NCBI GenBank assembly: GCA_034509495.1
Contig: CM067507.1
Span: 10,085,997-10,149,996 of the forward strand
DNA length: 64,000 bases
Reading direction: 5' to 3'
From: Acestrorhynchus altus
Lineage: Eukaryota > Chordata > Actinopteri > Characiformes > Acestrorhynchidae
Under the pieces are notes generated by a model. The model was not told where the DNA came from. It did not search any database and saw nothing but the letters and a program-made list of their open reading frames with translations. Both the position numbers and the translations under genes were made by a program. This document shows positions 47,385 to 59,000 of the stretch, piece after piece; the first letter of the stretch is position 1, and each line of letters opens with the position of its first letter.

Positions 47385-48779
47385 TTCAAAAGTTTAATCT
47401 GAGTAAATGTAACATTTTAAAGGAAAAATATGTTGATTCAAAATTTCACAGTGTGAACAAATCCCAAAAAAGTTGGGACAAGTAGCAATAAGTGGCTGGA
47501 AAAAAGAAATTGAGCATATAACAAACAGCTGGAAGACCAATTAACACTAATTAGGTCAATTGACAACATGATTGGGTATAAAAAGAGCTTCTCAGAGTGT
47601 CAGTGTCTCTCTGAAGCCAAGATGGTAAGAGGATCACCAATTCCACCATTGTTGCGCAGAAAGATACCAGAATGGTGTTACCCAGCGTAAAATAGCAAAG
47701 ACTTTTAAGTTATCATCATCAAAAGATTAGAGAATCTGGAACAATTGCTGTGCGTAAGGGTCAAGGCCGTAAAACTCTACTGGATGCTCGTGATCTCTGG
47801 GCCCTTAAACGTCACTGTACCTCAGACAGGAATGCCATTGTCAAGGAAATAACAGAATGGGCTCAGGAATACTTCCAGAAAGCGTTGTCAGTGAACACAA
47901 TCCACCATGTCATCCGCCGCTGCCAGCTGAAACTCTACAGTGCAAAGAGGAAGCCATTTCTAAGCAAGCTCCACAAGCTCAGACATTTGCACTGGGCCAG
48001 GGGTCATTTAAAATGGAGTGTGGCAAAATGGAAGACTGTTCTGTGGTCAGATGAGTCACGATTTGAAGTTCTTTATGGAACACTGGGAAGCCATGTCATC
48101 CGGACCAGAGAAGAAAAGGATAACCCAAGTTGTTATCAACGCTCTGTTCAGAAGCCTGCATCACTGATGGTATGGGGTCGCATGAGTGCTTGTAGCATGG
48201 TCAGCTTGCATGTCTGGAAAGGCACCATTAATGCAGAGAACTATGTTCAGGTTCTAGAACAACATATGCTCCCATCTAGACATCATCACTTTCAGGGAAG
48301 ACCCTGCATTTTTCAACAAGATAATGTCAGACCACATTCTGCAGCAATCACAACATCATGGCTACGTAGGAGAAGGATCCGGGTACTGAAATGGCCAGCC
48401 TGCAGTCCAGAACTTTCACCTGTACAGAACATTTGGTGAATAATAAAGAGGAAGGTGCGGCAAAGAGGCCTGTATTAGACATGAATGGGAGAGCATTCCT
48501 ATTTCTAAACTTGAGAAACTGGTCTCCTCTCTCCCCAGATGTCTGTTGAGTGTTGTAAGAAGAAGGGGGGGATGCCACACAGAGGTTTTTGGGATTTGTT
48601 TGACGCCATGAAATTTTGAAACAACATATTTTTCCCTTAAAATGATACATAAACTTTTGATCTGTGATTTGTGTTCTATTCTGAATAAAATATTAGATTT
48701 TGGCATCTCAACATCATGGCATTCAGTTTTTATTCACAATTTGTTTAGTGTCCCAACTTTGTTGGAATCCAGTTTGTGG
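47385..48779 (+). mobile_element. Tc1/mariner-like transposon, transposase dead
   Basis: The frame 47750-48439 encodes 229 residues of a DD34E enzyme: Asp101 in WSDESRF, Asp191 in QQDNVRPHSA, and the third acidic position 35 residues later replaced by Gln226 in SPVQNIW. A TGA follows at once. The coding sequence is in frame only after a small deletion near 47700, so the N-terminal DNA-binding part is disconnected. The right end TGTCCCAACTTTGTTGGAAT (48749-48768) is inverse to CCCAAAAAAGTTGGGACA near 47463, but the outer left arm is incomplete. Inactive. Confidence 0.8.
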
Positions 48780-49804
48780 TTTATGTTAATATCAACATTG
48801 TGGTTTGAATGTATTGGTGCTGTTGAATATAATGTATGTATAATGTATAACTCATCTTTACTTGATTCATATATAGGGAGAATAAACATTAATTTGATAT
48901 TTGTTGACTTAAAAAAATATCAGTCAGCTATTGTTAATGAGAACACAAGCAACCTAGTACAAGGCAGTGTCCAAGAATGAAATCAAGTAATACAAACCCT
49001 TCAGTTAATTCACTCTTTATGAATAGGGGTTCTGGTCATCTTATTTAGTCAGAGAAGGGGAGCTGGATTGGAGGAAGCCCTCAGCACGGAACAATGCTGC
49101 ACTTGTCAGGGGAGGGGCTATGTTGCTGAGTGCTGGAGAAACTCCACAACATGACACCAGGCCTTGTGACAACAAACCATTGATCTTGGTAGTGACCACA
49201 GTGTTTCCACTCTGATTCACTGGTTGTCTCCACCAAGACAAAAGTGAGATTTCTCACTAAAGATGACTCACTGCCATGTACTCTATACCATGTCCAAGTA
49301 TGTATATATTGGAAAAAATATGAACATGCCTGAATCAACCTTTAATTGATAGATCTGTCATTCGGCAGGTTTGTGGACACTGAATCTGATGGTGGAGACA
49401 ATCTGAAGAACTGTGGCGTACAATAGACCATGTACTGTACCATTATGTACTACATACATTATCAGTGCATATATATATATATATATAAATAACTTTAATA
49501 ACTGAATCAGTATATCAGACTGACAAACATTTGGGTTACAGGCTGAAGTGACAACAGGGGTGAGTGTTTATCAGCTTTGATAAACATCCCTTTCTCTGAG
49601 CAGCAACTTAAAAGTCCACATTTATTATTCTCTTTTCCAACAGACAAAAGTGAACCCAAGAGAAAGTAAATATATATAAAATGTCTGTATGAACATTCCT
49701 TGTATTTTTTCAACAGCTGCAGTTTTCAATTATTTGAAGCCTCAGTTTCTCATTTGTCCGCTGCTCCTGTCTTCGTTTGAATGTTCAGGTGTCAGCATTT
49801 CTGT

Positions 49805-49984
49805 TTATTCTTCTACCAGAAAGTTTATGAGAGCAGTCCTAGGAGAAAGGATGGCTTTCTTTATGATGCGGTCAGCAAGGAGATGCATTCCCAGAGGACT
49901 GCCCAGGACCAGCTCACGCACTTTCTCAGCATCCTGAGCCACCAGACGAGGCACAGTCACACTCCCACAGGGCTTGTTGTTAAT
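49805..49984 (-). CDS. lars2: lars2 terminal exon and stop
   Basis: 180 nt including TAA at 49807-49805. It encodes INNKPCGSVTVPRLVAQDAE, KVRELVLGSPLGMHLLADRI and IKKAILSPRTALINFLVEE. This is the small C-terminal domain, matching human LARS2 to within one residue of the end. The acceptor is AATAG. A possible poly(A) signal (AATAAA on the minus strand) lies at 49626-49621, about 180 nt after the stop. An AATAAA also overlaps the stop codon itself (49809-49804) but is too early to be the likely signal. Confidence 0.94.
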   Translation of the reverse strand: MNNKPCGSVTVPRLVAQDAEKVRELVLGSPLGMHLLADRIIKKAILSPRTALINFLVEE

Positions 49985-52900
49985 CTATTGGAGGGAGAAA
50001 AAAGAAAATTTAAACAAATAAAAACAAAAACAAAATAAAACACCCCCCTCAATTGAAGATATTTAAAGACCTATTATTCAGTAGCTACAAGGAATCATGA
50101 TATGCTATGAATTAATTAAATTATGGATTATCAGTCAATTATGAATTATTCAGGAACACCTACGACTTATTCAGTACCTACTACAAATGATTAAGAATCC
50201 ATTATAAATGATTCACTGAAAATTATTTAGAAGCTACTATGACATTCAGTAACTAAGAGAAATTCAGAATACACTATGAATTATTCAGTAATTCCTGCAA
50301 ATCATTCAGTATATTCTAGTAATTATTAAGAATCCGTTATAAATTATTCAGTAACTATTACAAATTGTTATGAATCCATTATGAATTATTCAATAATTAC
50401 TACAAATTATTCAGTATATACTATGAATTATTCATAATCCACAGTAAATAATATGAATTATTCAGTCAATACTATAAATTATTCACACTTCACTAAGAAT
50501 TATTCAGTAATTATTGCACATAGTTCAGTATATACTATTAATTATTCAGAATCCACTAAAATTATTTAGTAACTACTATGAATTATTCAGTAACTACTAC
50601 ATATTATTCACGTCACTTAGAATTATTTGGTAATAACTATGAACTATTCAGTAATTACAGCAAATCATGCCAGAATATACTAGTAATTATTCAGAATACA
50701 CTACAAATTATTACTTCATTAAGAATTATTCAGTAATTACTACAAATTATTGAGTAATTACTATGAATTATTTAGAATCAATTGTGAATTTATCATTAAT
50801 TATCTTTAAACAATTCTGTATAACAATACAATTCTGAATTATATTAGATAGATATGAGATATGATATGAGAAATGAATTATTCAGCATCCATTATGAATT
50901 ATTCAGTGTCCAGTTTGAATTATTCAGTAACTAATGTTCTATTTAGTAACTACTAAGATTTATTCAGTAACTAATATAAATTATTCAGTAACTACTCTTC
51001 ATTATTTAATTATGAAGTGTGTTTGCAGGCACTAAATAAACGTACAAAAAGCTACTGCCCAAAACTATTAAAACCCATTCATGATGAAGAGAAAAGTGCA
51101 GGGTGTTGTATTGAAAAATACTATTGCATCTCATAAAGTTCGAATATTGTGAAAAATTTCATGAGTACAACAAGTTCATACAAAAGTTAAAGACAGATTT
51201 AGTTCATACTGTTTATATATTTATTTATTACTGTTGATCAGGATGGCTTAGGGTTAGAAATTCAGAGTCAAGTCCCTTTTGGTTGAACAGAGATGATCAG
51301 GCTCAGTTCATCACAGGGTGGTCATCAAGCTTTTAAATCTGTGTGTGTGTTCATACGATAGATTCAGCCCAAGAAGCCACCCTGCCGTGTGAGCAAATCT
51401 CCACCCTGTCATTATGGTTCCCAAACTTTTTCAACCTCTGCCACGAGGCAGGGGATTCCCAAAATACCACAGCATACACACCCATGAGCTTATGTTGCCA
51501 GTTCATCTCACTCAGCAGGTGCCAACAAAATAGAGTAGAGTGAAGAGCTTTGACTCAAACAATATGATGGGTTAAAAATTAGCCTGCAGTCATTCAGACT
51601 GCTTAATTCACTATTGCTTACAGTGAATGTGTTCAAAGCAGAGTACAAAGTGCCAATTTGCTTTACAAGTTCAGGAAATGCCACCACAATGTAATAGTAG
51701 GCCAAATAATCACAAATTTCATCATAAAACTGAGCTAGATGTACATTTGTTACAGATGCAGCAGAACTGAATTGAGAATGTAAAAAAAAAAACATGAAAA
51801 GGCTGATTTATAGAAGCTTTAAAAATGTACATATATATATAAAAAAAACAACAACATTGAAATATTAAAAAGACAAGAGGATATTGGGTATGTGTGTGTG
51901 TGTGTGTGTGCGTGTGTGTGTGTGTGTGAATAAAATCTAAATCTGAAATAGTTCACTGGGTGGAGTGCATCTATCATATTTGAAGTTCCATGTGGGTGGT
52001 CATTTAAAATGGACTTTCTCCTGCTCTCCTAACTTTAAAGCAGTATTATGTGAAAACGACTCCTACAGTCAAGTGTAATTTATGTTTTAATACCACCAGT
52101 AGACAGTGAAAATCATAAAACATTCATGTCATCTGTTGTGGTAGAGTAATATTACAAAGGTTTAACAAATATGACTTGGGTTATGCAGTGCTTTGCAGTT
52201 TTCACAAAAGATGAACCCTCCACCATAGTGCAGTTCTGGATATGGTGTGGCAATGACAGAGACACTTTCTCCCTATTAAAAGTTATTTTAGGGTATGTTT
52301 CTTATAAAATGTTGCTTTAATCTGTGAAATATTATTTCACTTGCAGACACATGTGCTATAATTAAGAAACAATCAAATTCTTTAGTTCATTAAACATTCT
52401 TAATATTAAAAAGAGGCTGGTTTTGATTGTGTGCAGTTATTATACACTGATATTCCAAAACTACAACCACACACAAATTAAATGAATTATAGTAATTATC
52501 TAAAAACTGCACATATCAAGGTCTGGAATGAATGTTAGGTGATAACCAAACAATAAATCCTTGTAGTTAACATTGAATGTGGGAGAACAACTATTATGGC
52601 CAGATGTATGGTTGGAGTAAACTAAACTCCAGGTCAACACGGGTGAATGTCTAAAGAGGTTCAAGGAGGAACAATCCCAAAGTGTCAGGGATTTGGGCAC
52701 CCAGATCTCTTGATGCATAAGATCAATGAACGCTATTCCTATCTGCTCTGAATTTTTAATGCTGTTTACAGGAGCAATGTGTTGTCTAGATTTTGGAAAT
52801 TGGGCTGCATAAATTAAACCTGTCAGTGTGTCCATACTAACACCTTACCAATACCTACAATGGACACTTGAGTGTCAGAACTAGATCTTGAAACAATGGA

Positions 52901-53471
52901 AGAAGGTCCTGTTTTCTTCTGTCTACATGGACAGCCAGGTACATATGCCAAATACTTCAATCCGTAAGCACAAAACCTCATAGCAGGACTGAAAGGCTCT
53001 GATGCCTTGGTGCTAGATATTATATGACAACATCAGACACTTTCAGAGGTCTCTACAGTGAAATGATTTGGTGGTACATAGAGGACTGACTACAGATTAA
53101 ACATGTCATAATAACTGGGCTTATTGGTGTATATGTGTATACAAAAATGAAGCAGCTCTGCATTCTGAACGGCTTGGAAAAATTACATTGCAGAGAATCC
53201 TAAAGTCACAAATTCTCCACAGTGAATTCAAAAGTAGATGTACTTACAGCTTCTTGGACTGAAACAGTAATATGTTCTTAAGAGACCAGGCTGGTAACTG
53301 ATCTGATATCTTGAACCATTTCTATGGAAATGTTTTGGGAAAAGGGTCATGTGTCATTGCATCACAGATTTACTTTAAAGTCTTGATGGTGGCACATTGA
53401 TCTTTGTGCAGCTGACTCACTGACAAACCCACACAACTTGATTTTCCTCTGACTGCCCAAGAAACAAGCCT

Positions 53472-53509
<38 letters not shown>

Positions 53510-54144
53510 AATATATATGCACGCCTCAAACTGAGTCTCGCGTAGAGTAATTCAGTCTTCTCCCAGGGCATTAAAACAGTCTCTAATTACTGTTCACCTG
53601 TCAGAGTGAATCAAAGGCCAGGCTCTTCACCCACACACATACCTAAACATACACACAGTGCACAGAAATTAACTATAGACATGCTAGAAGAAGGTACAGC
53701 CTTGTTAGGATGAGACACATTCTCCTTCTGCATTCCAGTAGTCTCCCTGGAGGATTATACAGTAGGTCAGTACGTAATTCAGTAGGTCACCGATGATGCA
53801 GGGCTCTGCTGACAACAGATCATTGGTACAGAGAGGCCTGGGGGACCCTGTCTGTAACTTATTTTTATGGTGCTTGCATGACACAAGAGCAGACATGACC
53901 GAGAAGATTGCATCTATGAAACAACCTGTTACTGTAAAAATGCATCGTTTTACCAATGTATGTACAATTACAAGTGTTTGAAGTTCAAAATGCTGTGTGT
54001 ATGCCTGTCTCACCCGCACAGTGACTTCCAGTGTATCAGGTGCCTGCATGTACTCTGGGTCTACAGTGGGCCAGGGCTGCTGCAACACATTTCCATCCCC
54101 TGAGAGCAAAGAGCTGAGAGGATTCTTTACGTTGGACAAGCCTG

Positions 54145-54200
<56 letters not shown>

Positions 54201-55631
54201 GTATTAAATCAAATCAAATCAAAATGTATTTGTATAGCCCTCTTCAAAAGTGATGTCACAGAGCACATTTACAGAAATCAAAAAAATAAAGAAGCAGACA
54301 CAAAGGATAAGAAATAGACCTCCTAGTGAGCAAGCCAACGGGTGATAGTGGCAAGGCAAACTCCCTCAGAGCTGGAGCAAGACACCTTGGGAGGAACCAC
54401 AAGGGAGGGACCAAGCCTCCTCTGGTCAAGCTACTACTACTATTGCAAGTACTGTTTTAGTATACTGACAAAGTAAAACTGAATTCATCAGAATATCCTC
54501 GCTGACTGAGTGAACCATCTCAACTCTAAAATAGGCAGCTGTCAATTTCACTTTCCTGTAAACCAGACCGACACCAGAGCAGCATTAACCACTTTAGACC
54601 ACTTTAGATAGGCATGGAATTCATGCTGGTCTAAGATGTTTGTTTCAGCCAGATGTTTTGTTTCATGATGAATAGATCAGTATAAATCATCCGAAATCAC
54701 ATGGAATAAAATCTTTTCACTTTTTACAGTCTGACTAGTGTTTGAACAGTAATCAGACGACATTACTTTGATATATAGTAATTCTGTGGAATATATTACA
54801 GTAACATTTTTTGTACAGGCAATCCGTAATATAATACATTTTACTTACTGTCAAGTAACTATCCAAACACTCAGCAGAATGCACTACATGTCAAACCTGT
54901 TGTGTTCCAACAGTCATGAACAGAAAGCAGAGGCTGCAGTAAACACATGCTCACTAAAACAGGACAGTTAAAAAAAAAGTAGACTGGTCTCTTGAATCTC
55001 ACAGATGGTAGGATCAGAATTTCATGCCAACAGCACAAATCCATGGAGTTAACCTGCCTTGTGTCAATGTGGCTGGTGGTGGGGTGTAATTGTGTGTAAT
55101 GGTTTCTGGGCGTTTTATTAGAAATCAATAATTGCCTGAATACCCTATTTGGGTATTGTTGCTGACCATCTTAACAGCTTCATTACAATTGACAATGAAT
55201 GGCTATATCCAGCATGATGATGCAGCATCTTACAAAACAAATGTAATCTCAAACTGGTTTCATGAACAAGGTTCAGTTATTCGTTGGGTTCAGTCAAAAG
55301 ATCTGAATTCTACAGAACACCTTCTGGATGGTAGGATGGACGATTTGCAACATGAAAGTGATCCAGAAAAATCTGCAAGTATTCTGTGAATCAACCATGC
55401 TAACATGGGCAAGGGAAGGTTTCCAGAATCTTGTAGATTCTATTTAATGAAGAATTGATGTTGAATATCATCTATGTTGCATAAAACCATGTAAGACATT
55501 TGTTTCCAGATTAGGATCATTTGGCAGATAAATTAAGGCAGAAAACATGAAAAACAACAAAAATGAATATAGAAGGAACAGTGGTTGAATATGTGTGTGT
55601 GTGTGAGAGAGAGTGTGTGAGAGAGAGAGAG

Positions 55632-55683
<52 letters not shown>

Positions 55684-56035
55684 CTGGGACGTGGTAAATT
55701 TAGCAATCTTTGTATGACCTACACATGCCTCCAGGAAGGATATGTGCTTCCTCCAGGCCTTTGTGTTAGTGTATTTTGTGTGTGTGGCCACAATTTAGGG
55801 GGAAGGATGGAGCTGGACCCTCAGAAAGGCCTTGCACATGCTACAATCCTTGATTTAGTGTGCTTTTTTTTAATGCAACCATATAACATATACACACACT
55901 GTACATTTCCAGTCTCAAATTAATCTGTAATTGTGGTTTATCAATCATGTTTATCAAATAGAGGATGAGGAGGTGTCTATTCTTTATCTCTCTCGTGAGG
56001 TGCTCCAGTCTTCTGTCTACCCAGCAGGTTTGCAT

Positions 56036-56097
<62 letters not shown>

Positions 56098-59000
56098 TGA
56101 CAATAGCTGGATGTGATTGAGTTCTAGACAGTTCCTCTGTTTCTTCCAGGGTTTTTTACAGCTCCTAACCCCTCACCAGCACATTTTTACTTTTAAATGG
56201 TCATTATTGTCCATGTTCCATGTTCCATGTTTCTTTTTCATGATAATGTTTAACTGAATAAAAGCTTTTTAAACTGAAAGTTAGCATATAAATGTATAGA
56301 TAGATCGTTATATATCAATATATCTATATAGATAGATTTATAGACAGACAGATGGACAGATGAATCTGTGAATCTGAAAACATTAACAAATACCTGAGAA
56401 TATGACCAAATAAGTCATATTTGTCCTGTTGCAAATCTAGCTAAATTTAGAATAAGGTTATGGCATTTATTTTAGCCTATCCAACACTTGTCCCAATGGC
56501 TCTGGATGTTCACGTACCTGCCCACAGCTCTGAGGCCAGATGAGGGGCCATGGGAGCAACCATCACAAACAAGCAAGCTAGAGCCTGTTCAAACTCCACA
56601 CTGTGCAGAACCACTCGAGGTGAGGCATGCTGTGATAGTGTAAAAATAATTTGATTACAATGTGGCATCAGTGATCTCAAAATGCATCACTGTTAACATT
56701 TCTTAATAATGACTTTATAATACATCCCAAAGAGCTACATATTAAGTTAGGACACCCCTACATTTATTACTATATTAAAATTCCTAAAATTAGAATCAGG
56801 TGCATCATATCAGATGCAAATTATTACATCATCATTAGAGAGCACTTTGGAGGAGGCTGTTGTATTTAAACCACAGACATTATCTTGGTTTGCACTTGAT
56901 TGTTAAAGTGAGTGGCATCACCATGGAAAGATCCAAAGAGCTCCCCATGACCTTCAGATAGAAGGATGATTACTATTTACATTTAAATCAATGGCCAACA
57001 TAGCTATGTCAAGTTAAGTAAGCCAATTAAAATTTAAAAATTTTTTTCAATTAAGCCATCAAGTTTAGCCCATGATGAGTAAAGAAGCCTCCAACAATCC
57101 TAACATGTCATCACAGGACCTGCAGAACTCTTGCCACAGTTGATCTCACCTTCCACCAGAAAGAGATTTCAATTTGGGACAGTAACTGAAGACATCTAAC
57201 TGAACACTGATGCTGAAACATGACATAGGTGAAATATTTCTGCATGGAAGAGTAGGAAAATCTTTCTCCAAGCTGATGTCAGAGACTGGTCAGAGACTGA
57301 CGCATTGTATACATATGTCATATATTGTTTGACATATGTATTTCTATATTGTTTGTCTGACATAGCTTCAGTCAAAATATTTACAGATTTAAAATGATAT
57401 AAGTTGTTAAGTATAAGCTATAAGTTCTAGAGTTTTAAAATAATACAAGATGGAAAAACTCACTGAGAGCGTATTGGTGAGTCCCATTAACCGTGAAATT
57501 GCTGCATTCAACAGAAAGTCTTCTGTGAAGTGAGTGGTGACCTGTGGTGAACACTGCAGATTAATACCATTCAGTATGGATTCACCCATTATTTACCTTT
57601 TGTGATCTAATTCTGACACTCTCTTTTGGAAAGATCACCATAACAGTATGGGTCAACTTGGTTATTTTTAAAGATAAAAGTGTTTATCTTGATGTAGCTG
57701 AATATATAATTTTCCACATGATATTTCTTGAACTGTCAATTCGCAGTAGACAAGCATCATAGCAATACTTTAATAATAATAATGACATTACACTTCTTTA
57801 AATGTTAGATGTATCCTGTCCAAATTGTGTTTAACACATGCAAATATGACTGCAAAATGAATGTAAAATGTAACATATACTGAAGCATAAACAAACATTT
57901 CATCATTCCTTCTGTAATCCAGTTGGGAGTAAAGGGGCTATGAGTAGGTCCTCTTCTCCTAGGTTGGGTAAGACTGGGGATGTGGTTAGGGGTGGTGGTT
58001 CTACGTTGGCCAAACAGGCCACAGGTACCCATAGAGAAAGGACATGGTAGATAAGGGAGACTTTTCCAAGCCGTCAATCAAAGGATTGCTGTGGCTTAGA
58101 GGTTCCAGACTGGCTCTACCACAGACCTATTCCTTAACCAGCTTGGGCCCCTAGAGGAATCAATCTCAGCCGTGACTTCCAGATGCAAGAAAATGCTCTT
58201 TATAGGGCAATGAACCATTGGCTGCTTGATTTAACATCACTTTTCCACAACCACTTTGTTGTTCCCAGAGGCATTACAATGGATCAGGTTATTGCTCCTA
58301 GATCAGAGTGAGAAACAGTAGTGGTGACTGATATGCCCCTGGTGCTTTAGCAGTAATAAACAAGTATTAAATTATGATTTTTCATATACAAGACAAAGGA
58401 ACAAAGTACAAGGGAACAAAATGTAACATGGACTTTTAGCTGTTATTTTACTATGCTGTATTGTGTACATGTCACAGAACTCACACCATATACAGTCCCT
58501 GACAGACGTTCTGTTGCTTATCCATATTGTGGAAACAAAAGCTCATAACCTGACTTTAAATTCATCTGACTTGTGTTCATTAAGTGATCAATATTTCTGC
58601 AGTGAATCACATTTTTTTTCGTAAAATAAACCTCATTTGGGAGGGCTTCAGCTTTCATATGAGTCATTTCTAAAACCAATGGATGAATTTAAAGTCAGGT
58701 TATGAGCTTTTGTTTCCACAATATGAATAAGCAACAGAACTTCTGTCAGGGACTGTACATTTTTATATGCTAAATGCTTGTGACATAGTAACATAAAAAA
58801 AATGCAAATTACTCTGTGACAGCTAGCCAGGCTACAGTTCAGCTGGCACACAACTAAGCCCCCCCAAGAAAAAAGATGAGAGAAGTTCTTACCCTACCAT
58901 ATAAATTCCAACAATTTATTTAGACATTTTTTACATAGACCCTACTAAAGTTGACATGAACATTATGGGTTGGTTTCCTGGACAAGGATTAAGCCTAGTT

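Larger units (their letters stand above)
49985..54013 (-). other. lars2 last intron
   Basis: Contains the AATTATTCAG minisatellite (50.08-51.03 kb), a TG array at 51.89 kb and a CA array at 53.47 kb. The rest, 51.1-51.88 kb and 51.95-53.47 kb, holds no recognised gene or element. Confidence 0.85.
54142..56517 (-). other. lars2 penultimate intron
   Basis: Holds the GA/CT microsatellite at its acceptor, a LINE 3' fragment, a Tc1 relic at 55.1 kb, and GA and GT arrays at 55.6 and 56.04 kb. Confidence 0.85.

Noticed and set aside
49804..49809. Poly(A) signal overlapping the lars2 stop
   Set aside because: AATAAA at the stop codon would leave almost no 3' UTR; the copy at 49626-49621 is more plausible.
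50080..51030. CRISPR-like array of regular repeats
   Set aside because: Units are directly adjacent, diverged and AT-rich, without constant repeats and unique spacers; it is a eukaryotic minisatellite.
52500..52835. 111-residue minus-strand frame
   Set aside because: No recognisable domain, no splice context, and located in the lars2 last intron. It may be a transposon relic but I cannot support a family.
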